Source: Gallintestinimicrobium propionicum (lineage in GTDB: Bacteria; Bacillota; Clostridia; Lachnospirales; Lachnospiraceae). Taken from it: a DNA stretch of 64,000 nt. The position numbers were made by a program, and so were the translations under genes. The DNA lies in contig NZ_JAOQJY010000016.1 in NCBI RefSeq assembly GCF_025567525.1, positions 23,070 through 87,069 of the forward strand, read 5' to 3'. The notes below the pieces were generated by a model. It was not told the origin of the DNA. It did not search any database and saw only the letters and a list, made by a program, of their open reading frames with translations. Shown here one piece after another: positions 27,297 through 35,497 of the stretch; the stretch's first letter is position 1, and each line of letters starts with the position of its first letter.

Positions 27297-28565
27297 TTAC
27301 CCGATCTCCACCGGCGCGCCATGGTTTAATCTGGATTCTTCCGCAGCGAACGCAACCAGATGGCTGTTGATCGACTGCTCCAGCGAGGTGATACCCTGCG
27401 GTTCCTTGCCGGTCGTGATCATTTCCAAAAATTCCAGAACCATTCTGACGTCACCGCCGCCATGTCCGCTGAAATCCGTCGCAAGCTTCGTCACATCAAT
27501 CACCTCTCTCGGCTGTCCAAACAGTCCGATTTCGATAATATTTTTTGTCATATCCGCTGTGATATCGCCTTTTGTTCCCATGATCTTACAGTAACGGGAA
27601 GCGCCGTCACTCGTAAATCCGCTCATGGAAAAGCTGATGTTGCTGCCGTCGGTGTTTTCAATATTCGTGATCTGATGATCTACAACGTTGTTGTCGCAAT
27701 GGAATACACAGCGTCCGTAAGGTCCTGTCTTGATCGCTTCATAGATGCTTTCCTCTGTCGGATGAATTGCCAGAACGTCAACCGGCCATTCGGTGTTGCC
27801 CTGTGCGATGCCGGTACGCTTGTTGGTGATATAAATTTTTTCCGCATCAAACGGACAGTTTCCTTTTGCCTTACAGCCGTCCATGCAGCGAAGCGCAGCA
27901 CCCTCCGGTGCACAAGCTTCCTTGAAGAAATAAGTATCTCCCATCGAGGACACGCGCTTTGGCGTCTTGTCCGCCAACCACAAATACAGGTCGAAATCGT
28001 GACAGGTCTTCTGCAGACACATGGGGCTGGTCGTATTGCTGTTTCTCCAGTTGCCGCGCACGAAGCTGTGGGCCTGATGCCAGTAGCCGACGTTCTCGAT
28101 GGCCTGAATCGTTACGACGTCGCCGATGGTTCCCTCAGAAATGATCTCTTTGATCTTCGAGAAAAAGGGCGTATAGCGCAGCACATGACAGACTACGATT
28201 TTTCTGTCGTACTTGCGGGACGCTTCCAGCAGCTTGTTACAGTCCTCTGCACTGGGGGAAATCGGCTTCTCCATCAGGATATGGTAGCCTTTTTCCAGCG
28301 CCAGCAGCGCTTCCCGGACATGATCCTGATCCTGTGTGCAGATAAAAATCGCATCTGCCAGCTTCGGCTGCGCCAGAAGTTCTTCCGCACTCGTAAAGCA
28401 GCGCTCCTTCGGTACGTTGTACTCTTTTGCAGCTTCCTCTACACAGGCAGGATTGATGTCCGCCAGTGCTGTAATCTCCATTAAATCCGGATATTGTTTG
28501 GCAATCGGCGCATAAGTTACTCTTCCGCGGCTTCCAAGGCCGACAATTGCAACGGTTGTTTTCAT
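27297..28565 (-). CDS. Gfo/Idh/MocA family oxidoreductase
   Basis: A 422-residue NAD(P)-dependent dehydrogenase. The N-terminal Rossmann fold shows TVAIVGLGSRGR, and the EKPISPSAEDCNKLL segment is the family EKP motif; the C-terminal alpha/beta domain carries the sugar pocket. A Cys-rich stretch, ALRCMDGCKAKGNCPFD, is a feature of one subgroup. Such enzymes oxidise or epimerise sugars, inositols or glycosides. AAAGGGG precedes ATG 28565. The gene points the same way as the sugar ABC genes at 28925-33149, separated from them by a terminator, so a shared carbohydrate pathway is likely but unproven. Confidence 0.9.
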   Translation of the reverse strand: MKTTVAIVGLGSRGRVTYAPIAKQYPDLMEITALADINPACVEEAAKEYNVPKERCFTSAEELLAQPKLADAIFICTQDQDHVREALLALEKGYHILMEKPISPSAEDCNKLLEASRKYDRKIVVCHVLRYTPFFSKIKEIISEGTIGDVVTIQAIENVGYWHQAHSFVRGNWRNSNTTSPMCLQKTCHDFDLYLWLADKTPKRVSSMGDTYFFKEACAPEGAALRCMDGCKAKGNCPFDAEKIYITNKRTGIAQGNTEWPVDVLAIHPTEESIYEAIKTGPYGRCVFHCDNNVVDHQITNIENTDGSNISFSMSGFTSDGASRYCKIMGTKGDITADMTKNIIEIGLFGQPREVIDVTKLATDFSGHGGGDVRMVLEFLEMITTGKEPQGITSLEQSINSHLVAFAAEESRLNHGAPVEIG

Positions 28566-28808
28566 GGCGTTTTCCCCTTTTCCTTTTGTGTTTGTTTTCC
28601 AAAACCAAATGACACCGTCGGCGTCGCCTGGTTTTGGTGCGTCAATACAGTATAACATTTTTTATTCGTAAAGAGAATCTAACGTAAGCAATAAAGCATC
28701 TTCCTCTCCTCTTTTTATTTAAAACATTTTTATTCAAATCATTTTTAATAAAATTGATCTGAATAAAATAGGTCATAGAAAAGACTTTCTTACAACTCAT
28801 TTTCATCC
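28566..28808. other. Upstream region of the Gfo/Idh gene
   Basis: No gene is supported. A perfect-looking palindrome, CCAAAACCA / TGGTTTTGG around the sequence ACACCGTCGGCGTCGCC, lies at about 28599-28637 immediately upstream of the Gfo/Idh gene. A TATACT -10 candidate is near 28650 on the minus strand, so the palindrome is likely in the leader and could be an operator or attenuator. Confidence 0.4.
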
Positions 28809-28810
28809 AA

Positions 28811-28862
28811 AAAACCCGCGGCATCCTGACATCAAACCTCAGGAATCGCCACGGGTTTCTTC
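28811..28862. terminator. Terminator after the solute-binding protein gene
   Basis: AAACCCG-t-GGC and TTCCTGA on the minus strand pair with TCAGGA and GCCGCGGGTTT, followed by TTTGG; the other strand also carries a T-rich tract, so it may work both ways. Confidence 0.75.
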
Positions 28863-28924
28863 TTTTTATCTTCTACAGGACACGCCTGACAAACGCTCCC
28901 TCAGGCATCTGGTATCGTAACGGT

Positions 28925-30523
28925 TTACTTCAGTCCTGTTTCTTCACAGTATGTCTGCCACTGTGCTGCCCAGCCTTCTCTTGCGCTGTCCAGCCCTGCT
29001 GCCTTTACTTTCTCCCGGAAGGTTTCAACAGCTGCATCCACGTCGTCTACCAGACCGTTCTGCAGAGGAAGCAGATATTCGCTTACTACATCATCGATTG
29101 CTGCCTTTTCTGCAGAATATGCGCTGTAATCCTCAGAAAAACCGCTATAAGGATCTACACTCGGCATACCTTTTTCTTCACAAATCTTTCCATAATTGTC
29201 AAACATCTCCTGCAGCAGCTTTCCGCCTTCGCCGTTGGGCAGCTTGTACTCCGGATTTCTTAAGGACCATGCATTTAAGCCTTCATAACCGAAGTCAGAG
29301 TTCAGACTCTGATACAGGCCATCCGAGGTTACCTCATAATCCTCGCCCTCGATGCCATACTGAGTCAGCAGGTTCAAATCCTTATCGGTTGCCAGAAGCT
29401 CGAGAACCTTCATCGCTCTTTCCGGATTTTTGCAGTCTTTGGTAATTGCAGTTGCATCTGCAGTAGGGGTTGTGGACCATACCTTACCAGCAGCTTCACC
29501 AAATGTAAAATATGCGGTTTTCCAATCCGGGTGATCTGCTTTCCATGTTTCTACACGGGTTGCGTATTTGTTCGGGTTCATACCGAAAACTAAGGCTACA
29601 CACTGACCGTTATCGTACTGTTCGCCTGCATCTGTTGTGTTGGAAAGAATACTTCTGGACCAGTAGCCCTTATCCGCCCAATCCTTCAACAGCTTCATAT
29701 CCTCTACGAACTCGTCAGAGAACCAGTAATCCTCAACTTTCGTCGGGTCTGCCATTTTCACACGCTGACCATATCCGCTCTCGATTCCCACAACCGGATC
29801 ATCCTCATATGCTAAAATACCCTGGGGATTCTGCGCAAGCAGTCCCTGGCTGGGATCCTTTTCCTGAATGCCCTTTAAGTATGCTTCCAGATTTTCGATG
29901 GAATCCGGCACTGGAAGATCATATTTTTCTCTCAGATCTTCGCGGTACTCAATTCCTCCGGGTGTGTACTGCTTCCAAAGGCATGGAATGGTCATGATCT
30001 TTCCGTTTACACGACAGCCCTCCAGCGCTGCGGGGTCGATCTGAGCTTTATAATCAGGAGATACCTGATCCAGCAAATCATCCAGCGGTAAAAATGCACC
30101 GCTCTGTGCCAGCTGTCCGAAATTATTCCAGCTTGCGGTATAGATTAAATCTACACCGCCGGTGGTCAGCTGCAGCTTGTATTTTTCACCCCAGTCTGTC
30201 CATGTAGAAAACTGAAAATCTACGGTTGCATTTGCCTTTTCCAGCAGGATCTCATTGATCTTATCCTCTACGCGATCCAGCCCTGCCGGTGCGTCACCAA
30301 GCAGATAAAATACCAGGTCAACCCGTTCGGAATAATCCAGCTCCTTTGCCTGTGCTGTGGTTTCCGTCTCTTTTGTGGCAGCCTCTTCACTCTGCACTGC
30401 AGCCATAGTTTCCTCGTAGCTTTCCCCAAGCTGACTATCTGCAGTCTGCTTATTGCCGCAGCCCGCCAACATCGTAGCGGTCATTGCAGCTGTCAATAGT
30501 ACACTTACAACTTTTTTACGCAT
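28925..30523 (-). CDS. Extracellular solute-binding lipoprotein of a sugar ABC transporter
   Basis: A 532-residue secreted receptor that delivers a sugar to the two permeases encoded upstream. The N-terminal signal peptide ends in a lipobox (TMLAGC, cysteine at residue 22), so the mature protein is anchored to the membrane by lipid. The size and sequence (YKLQLTTGGVDLIYTASWNN; AITKDCKNPERAMKVL; LNLLTQYGIEGEDYEV) match the LplA family, which serves complex oligosaccharides or glycan fragments. GGGAGG precedes the ATG. It is last in the permease-permease-receptor operon and is followed by a terminator. The ligand is unknown. Confidence 0.93.
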   Translation of the reverse strand: MRKKVVSVLLTAAMTATMLAGCGNKQTADSQLGESYEETMAAVQSEEAATKETETTAQAKELDYSERVDLVFYLLGDAPAGLDRVEDKINEILLEKANATVDFQFSTWTDWGEKYKLQLTTGGVDLIYTASWNNFGQLAQSGAFLPLDDLLDQVSPDYKAQIDPAALEGCRVNGKIMTIPCLWKQYTPGGIEYREDLREKYDLPVPDSIENLEAYLKGIQEKDPSQGLLAQNPQGILAYEDDPVVGIESGYGQRVKMADPTKVEDYWFSDEFVEDMKLLKDWADKGYWSRSILSNTTDAGEQYDNGQCVALVFGMNPNKYATRVETWKADHPDWKTAYFTFGEAAGKVWSTTPTADATAITKDCKNPERAMKVLELLATDKDLNLLTQYGIEGEDYEVTSDGLYQSLNSDFGYEGLNAWSLRNPEYKLPNGEGGKLLQEMFDNYGKICEEKGMPSVDPYSGFSEDYSAYSAEKAAIDDVVSEYLLPLQNGLVDDVDAAVETFREKVKAAGLDSAREGWAAQWQTYCEETGLK

Positions 30524-30627
30524 ATGTTTCCTCCCTTTCCTGCGTTTCCGTATGATCTACGGCATTCCTCTTCTTCCTGAATTTTTATATCTATAAAAAC
30601 GGATGCTCCGTTTCTATATACAGCTTC

Positions 30628-31539
30628 TCAGCCTTTTACCGCACCGACTGTAATACCGGATACGAAATACCGCTGTACGAACGGATAGAATAACAGCACC
30701 GGTCCGGTTACGATGACCGCCATCGCCATTTTCATCGACTGCCCCGGTATGCTCTCGATCTGTGCCGTTGCTCCGACTGCAAGATCCTTTAATGCGGTCG
30801 TAGAGCTCAGCATATTATAGAGATAAAACTGCAGCTCATAGGTATTGGCATTTGTGGAAAACAGGGACGACCGATACCAGTCATTCCAGTAGCCAAGCGC
30901 CAGGAACAATCCCACTGTTGCAAGACCGGGCTTTAATACCGGCAGGACGATTCTGATAAAGATCGTAAAGGGTCCCGCTCCATCGATTTTGGCAGATTCC
31001 GCAATCGCATCCGGCACGCTGCTCTGAATAAATGTCCGCATCAGGATCACAAGAAATGAGCTCGTGATGCCGGGAAACCAGATAACAAATGCCGTTCCCT
31101 TTAAATTCAGGACATTCGCATACAGCAGATACCACGGAATCATACCGCCGCCGAAGATCGTGGTAAAATACATCATAAAGGTCACAATGTTGCGGTACTT
31201 GAACTCCTTGCGGGACACAACATAGGCTGTCATTGTCGTCATAAACAGACCGACTGCCGTACCGACAACTGTGTAATAAATCGTCATTTTATATGCCTGC
31301 AGAATAGACGCAGGATTTTTAAAAATGACCTTGTAGGCCTCCAGGGAAAAAACCTTCGGCCACAGGCTATAGCCCTCCCTCACGATCACTCCGTTATCCG
31401 TAAACGAACCGGATACTACCAGTAAAAACGGCAGCACACAGACGATCGAGACAATGGCGACCAGGGAATATGCCAGTATGTTGAATACAATATTGCTTGT
31501 GGAAGGTTTGATCTTACTTCCTGTCTTTTCTTTTTGCAT
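30628..31539 (-). CDS. Carbohydrate ABC transporter permease (LplC/YtcP type)
   Basis: A 303-residue inner-membrane permease with six helices and the cytoplasmic EAA loop ESAKIDGAGPFTIFIRIVLP, which docks the ATPase. It pairs with the permease encoded upstream. The frame extends to a TTG at 31635, but that 32-codon stretch is a family B repeat; ATG 31539 has GAGGAG ahead of it and starts the protein at its usual position. The intergenic insertion places the repeat between two genes of one operon. Confidence 0.93.
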   Translation of the reverse strand: MQKEKTGSKIKPSTSNIVFNILAYSLVAIVSIVCVLPFLLVVSGSFTDNGVIVREGYSLWPKVFSLEAYKVIFKNPASILQAYKMTIYYTVVGTAVGLFMTTMTAYVVSRKEFKYRNIVTFMMYFTTIFGGGMIPWYLLYANVLNLKGTAFVIWFPGITSSFLVILMRTFIQSSVPDAIAESAKIDGAGPFTIFIRIVLPVLKPGLATVGLFLALGYWNDWYRSSLFSTNANTYELQFYLYNMLSSTTALKDLAVGATAQIESIPGQSMKMAMAVIVTGPVLLFYPFVQRYFVSGITVGAVKG

Positions 31540-31550
31540 TTTCTCCTCGT

Positions 31551-31636
31551 TTCTGCGCACGCTTTTTGCGCATGCCGAGTTTGTGTCAAGTGCGCGCAGA
31601 CACAAATCTCGCGATTGAAAAATTTTATTTTTCAAT
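31551..31636 (-). repeat. Family B element between permease genes
   Basis: Reads, on the minus strand, ATTGAAAAATAAAATTTTTC to GTGCGCAGAAACGAG. It starts 13 bases after the stop of the upstream permease gene and ends 11 bases before the next ATG, contributing or abutting that gene's GAGGAG ribosome binding site. Nearly identical to the copy at 44640. Confidence 0.88.
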
Positions 31637-31649
31637 CTTCTCCTCTCCC

Positions 31650-33149
31650 TTAAAATAATGCGTACTCAGAATCTTTTTTCTTAATCGCCCAGTTCGTCAC
31701 CATAACGACCACAAATCCGAAGATCGACTGGAAGAGACCCGCTGCAGAACCAAGGCCGATGCTCAGCGGCTGTCCGACCGTAATCCGATATACATAAGTG
31801 TCCAGAATGTCTGTCACGTCATACAAAAGTCCGTTGTTTCCGACGGTCTGATAAAACAGTTCAAAATTACCTTTCATGATGCTGCCCAGAGAGTAGATCA
31901 GCAGGATAATAAATGTGGGCTTGATCTGCGGCAGCGTAATGTAAAGGATTCTCTTGAAAATATTCGCACCGTCTACTTTTGCCGCTTCATACAGCTCGTT
32001 ATCAATGCCCATGATCGTCGCCAGATAAATAACCATACCGTAGCCGACGGATTTCCACATGTAAAACAGGGTGATCAGAAACGGCCAGTACACCGGTGTG
32101 TTGTAAAAATCGATCGCCGTCCCTCCCGAGGAACGAATCATGTTATTGATCGCACCATACTGATATTCCATCAGGCTGTAGACCATGACCTTTAACATAA
32201 CGTAGGATACGAAGTAGGGCATAAACATCAGCGTCTGTCCGGTCTTCTTAAACCATTTTACCGTCAGCTGGCTGATCAGGATCGCAAAGAAGATCTGAAG
32301 CACATTTCCAAGCCCGATAAAGACTACGTTATATAAAACCGTATTGCGGATCAGTCTGCCCATCTGGGACTGGAACAGAAATTCGAAGTTTTTCAGTCCT
32401 ACAAAGGGGCTTGCCCACAGACCGTCTGAAAAATTAAAGTTCACAAATGCAAAGTAAATACCGATCATCGGCAGGTAGGAATTGATCAGAAAGAACACAC
32501 ACAGCGGGATCAGCATCAGAAACAGTACCCAGTTTTTCTGAAATTCTTTGATCAGCCCGTGTTCATGGCAGCGGATCCTCTCCTTCGCCTCCATCCGCTT
32601 GATCAGTCCATAGGCTGCAAGCGCCAATATCAGTTCAACTGCCAGGATCCACGATCCGGAAAAGCCCTTCATTTTCACCACATTGTTGGAATACAGGACA
32701 AAACCGTAAGAGCCAAACACCAGAAGTGCTGTCAGAAGTGTCGAGGCCTTTCCGATCACATAAGTATGAAGCTCTCCCTTCCCATCGTCCCCTTTGCTGT
32801 TGCGACAGACCTTCCAGATATACAGAAGCTCCAGATACCAGGTTGCAACCAGCAGGATCAACAGCAGCATCGCATACAATCCGAAAACGCCTTTTCCGGA
32901 ATTTTTTACAAATCCCAGCAGGGAAAAAATACTGTAGCTCGAATACAGGCTGCCTGCTGCTTCTCTTGTAATCCCCAGCTTAGCAAAAAGCTTCGGAATA
33001 TTTACCAGCTGGATCCAGTCCATAAAGGGTAGGGACAGAACAAGCATCAGTCCATTCATCAGTGCCGTCACCAGCAGCCCTGTTTTTCTCCCCGTTTTCT
33101 CCTGTTCCAGACATGTATCCAACGTCAGAAGCATATTCTTTGGTTTCAT
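31650..33149 (-). CDS. Carbohydrate ABC permease (LplB type) with extra N-terminal membrane domain
   Basis: A 499-residue permease, against about 300 in the usual LplB family. The last 300 residues are canonical: first helix NWVLFLMLIPLCVFFLINSY, and the EAA loop ELYEAAKVDGANIFKRILYI. The first 190 residues are an added region with four hydrophobic helices (for example LLVTALMNGLMLVLSLPF and LLILLVATWYLELLYIW) and charged loops. The extension is in frame with no sign of error. AGAGAGGAAA precedes ATG 33149. First gene of the ABC operon; no ATP-binding subunit is encoded nearby. Confidence 0.9.
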   Translation of the reverse strand: MKPKNMLLTLDTCLEQEKTGRKTGLLVTALMNGLMLVLSLPFMDWIQLVNIPKLFAKLGITREAAGSLYSSYSIFSLLGFVKNSGKGVFGLYAMLLLILLVATWYLELLYIWKVCRNSKGDDGKGELHTYVIGKASTLLTALLVFGSYGFVLYSNNVVKMKGFSGSWILAVELILALAAYGLIKRMEAKERIRCHEHGLIKEFQKNWVLFLMLIPLCVFFLINSYLPMIGIYFAFVNFNFSDGLWASPFVGLKNFEFLFQSQMGRLIRNTVLYNVVFIGLGNVLQIFFAILISQLTVKWFKKTGQTLMFMPYFVSYVMLKVMVYSLMEYQYGAINNMIRSSGGTAIDFYNTPVYWPFLITLFYMWKSVGYGMVIYLATIMGIDNELYEAAKVDGANIFKRILYITLPQIKPTFIILLIYSLGSIMKGNFELFYQTVGNNGLLYDVTDILDTYVYRITVGQPLSIGLGSAAGLFQSIFGFVVVMVTNWAIKKKDSEYALF

Positions 33150-33472
33150 AATTTCCTCTCTATTCTCCTTTTTTATTTCCCGCAATGAAAACCTTTCGGT
33201 AAAAGATCCCTGTCTGTCACGCGTTTTCCCAAAATGCTCACTACTTTTTTGCACCTATTCGATCTTCCCTTTTTATCTGCAAAAAAGCTTCTGCCGGAGG
33301 GCGGTGTAGTAACATTGCTGTCATTTTTTATCTTTTTGTTGCTTTCCTTATGCACTTTACTCATTCATCATAATCTCCGCCTCCGTTTTTCACTATACAA
33401 AAAGCTTGCGTATATGTATAAAAAAGTGCTATCATCATCTTACAATAACTCAAACCAGAAATGAGGTCAGAA
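33150..33472. promoter_or_regulatory. Divergent promoter region of the sugar ABC operon and GGDEF-AraC operon
   Basis: About 320 bases separate the two divergent units. On the plus strand a promoter candidate is clear: TTGCGT (33406-33411) and TATCAT (33430-33435) with 18 bases between. The segment TATATGTATAAAAAAGTG within it recurs, with one change, at 37182 upstream of the GH31-like gene. The minus-strand promoter of the ABC operon was not pinned down. Confidence 0.6.
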
Positions 33473-34621
33473 ATGCTGGAAAATTATGTTGCCCTATCCA
33501 TAACGAATATTTTAGCCATGCTGCTATTAGCTTTTGTTGTCGGCAGAAACAACCTTCTGAACCGTAAAATGAAGCGTTTTTTTTCCACTGCCATTTTTTG
33601 CACGATACTTGTCATCCTTGCGGAAATCGGAACCTCTGTTTTTGGACAGCCGGTTGCCTCTTTTAGTCTCCCGAATATGTTTTTTAATGTGCTCGGCTTT
33701 TCACTTTCTCCATTTATTACCATTTCTCTTGCATTTGTTTTTAACCATAAAAATTACAGAAATATATTTTACCTGTTCCTTCCAGCTGTTACCAACATGC
33801 TTTTGGCTATGCTCTCGCCAAAATTCGGTCTGATATTTTCCATTTCTCAGCAAAATGAATATTTCCGCGGACCTTGTTTTTTTGTTTATGTTGCCGCTTA
33901 TATCTGGAGCATGACCATACTTTTTAAAGAAACCTTATACATCGCCAAGCGTTATCAAAACAAAGATTGCTTTGCACTGCTATTGCTGTTTTTGTTCATT
34001 CTTGGAGGAACCTCTATACAGGTTCTGTTTCCATCCATTCATACAACCTGGTCCTGCGTTTCCTTATCCCTCATCCTTTATTATGCGTTTTTTTGTGAGT
34101 TGAAAGAGAAGCACGATATCCTGACCGGTCTGTTTAACCGCCGCGCCTATGAATATGAAATCCAGCATCTGGAGTCCCTGGGTTATGGGGCGATTATATT
34201 CTTTGATGTGGATGATTTCAAAAAAATCAATGACCAATTTGGGCACCAGTATGGAGACCAGTGTCTCAGCACGATTGCCGGTTTGATACTGAAGTCTTTT
34301 TCAGGCATCGGATTTTGTTACAGGATCGGCGGCGACGAATTTGGTGTATTATCTGATAAAGCAGATGAAATTGATATTTTAAATGCAATCAGCCTTTTTA
34401 TAAATAATTTAAATTCCAGCCAGGAGCAGGACTGCAATCTTCCTCTGGTTTCTATGGGATACAGCATTTATCATAAATCTGAAGGCAGCATAGAGCAAGC
34501 GATTTCAAAGGCGGATGCCCAGTTATATCGATACAAAAAACTGCACAAACAAGAAACAAAAGAACCGGGCAAAACCAATTGTAACTTTTCCTGCTCTTTG
34601 ACAGAAAGGACACCACATTGA
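33473..34621 (+). CDS. Membrane-anchored GGDEF protein (putative diguanylate cyclase)
   Basis: A 382-residue protein with an N-terminal membrane region of six or so helices (residues 1-210) and a C-terminal GGDEF domain. The domain has DILTGLFNRRAYEYEI, FDVDDFKKINDQFGHQYGD, and the intact active site RIGGDEFGVL, so it should make cyclic di-GMP. No RxxD inhibitory site lies five residues before GGDEF. ATG 33473 follows GAGG, favoured over ATG 33461. Its stop overlaps the TTG start of the AraC gene by three bases, indicating coupled translation and a shared role in sensing. Confidence 0.88.
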   Translation: MLENYVALSITNILAMLLLAFVVGRNNLLNRKMKRFFSTAIFCTILVILAEIGTSVFGQPVASFSLPNMFFNVLGFSLSPFITISLAFVFNHKNYRNIFYLFLPAVTNMLLAMLSPKFGLIFSISQQNEYFRGPCFFVYVAAYIWSMTILFKETLYIAKRYQNKDCFALLLLFLFILGGTSIQVLFPSIHTTWSCVSLSLILYYAFFCELKEKHDILTGLFNRRAYEYEIQHLESLGYGAIIFFDVDDFKKINDQFGHQYGDQCLSTIAGLILKSFSGIGFCYRIGGDEFGVLSDKADEIDILNAISLFINNLNSSQEQDCNLPLVSMGYSIYHKSEGSIEQAISKADAQLYRYKKLHKQETKEPGKTNCNFSCSLTERTPH

Positions 34622-35481
34622 TTACCAAACGCGACCTTTATGAAATCCACTCTGAAAAGATCTGCCCCTACACAGGCATGGCTTCTCCGGAATTTGCCCC
34701 GCTTTCCGCCGGGATCAGCTACCGCGATCCTTATTACCACATCCGGCGCTTCAACGGAGATCATTATGTGTTTGAATGCGTGCTGCAGGGAACCGGCTAT
34801 GTGGAATTTAATGGCACCTTAACCAGGCTCACGGCAGGGGATGCCTACATTCTGCATCCCTGTACGTTTCATCATTATTATTCCGACCATAATGATCCCT
34901 GGGTAAAGATCTGGTTCAACGGTCAGGGAAACCTGATCAGTCATCTGCTCAGTGATTATCAGCTCGGCTTCAACTGCTGCGTCCGGAATTTCTGGAAAAG
35001 CGATTACCTGATGCAGATCCTTCAGAAGCTGGAAAAAGAGCCCTCGCTCAACAAAAACGAGCTGGCTCTTTTACTCCATCAGCATATCATTCAGTTTTCC
35101 GAGCAGCTAAACGGACTGCAGACCGATACCTCTGCCCCCCAGATCATGAAAACCTACATCGAGCAGAATCTGACTGCACCGCTCAACATCGCAGATATCG
35201 CTGCACAGGTACATCTTTCCAATTCCCGTGCGATTCATCTGTTTAAAGAAACCTTTCATATGACGCCCTATCATTATTACTTGTCCCGAAAGCTGGCAAT
35301 TGCACAGGATCTTCTGCGCTCTACGGAAATGTCCATTCAGGAAATATCCGACCTGCTGAGCTTCCCGGATTACCGACACTTCACCAACCTCTTTAAGCGC
35401 TGGACCGGCGTGACGCCCAGTTGGTTTCGAAATGACTTATCCACACGTGACGATTATGTCAAGCCGCTCCCCCCTACGTAA
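34618..35481 (+). CDS. AraC family transcriptional regulator
   Basis: A 287-residue regulator with an N-terminal cupin sugar-binding domain (residues 30-110, with AGDAYILHPCTFHHYYSD) and a C-terminal pair of helix-turn-helix motifs (LNIADIAAQVHLSNSRAIHLFKE and MSIQEISDLLSFPDYRHFTNLFKRW). It is expected to control the neighbouring transport genes in response to a sugar. The start is a TTG at 34618 that overlaps the previous stop as TTGA, with AGAAAGGA upstream. The cupin fits ligand detection by itself; the coupled GGDEF protein is an unusual partner, since AraC-type regulators here are more often paired with histidine kinases. Confidence 0.92.
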   Translation: MITKRDLYEIHSEKICPYTGMASPEFAPLSAGISYRDPYYHIRRFNGDHYVFECVLQGTGYVEFNGTLTRLTAGDAYILHPCTFHHYYSDHNDPWVKIWFNGQGNLISHLLSDYQLGFNCCVRNFWKSDYLMQILQKLEKEPSLNKNELALLLHQHIIQFSEQLNGLQTDTSAPQIMKTYIEQNLTAPLNIADIAAQVHLSNSRAIHLFKETFHMTPYHYYLSRKLAIAQDLLRSTEMSIQEISDLLSFPDYRHFTNLFKRWTGVTPSWFRNDLSTRDDYVKPLPPT

Positions 35482-35497
35482 ACAGGCGAACGCCCTG

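Noticed and set aside
27360..28484. A 374-codon plus-strand reading frame opposite the Gfo/Idh gene
   Set aside because: It is the antisense shadow of a well-conserved oxidoreductase and lacks any start signal.
31540..31635. A 32-residue N-terminal extension of the permease starting at TTG 31635
   Set aside because: The extension is the family B repeat, found also before unrelated genes, and ATG 31539 has a good ribosome binding site.
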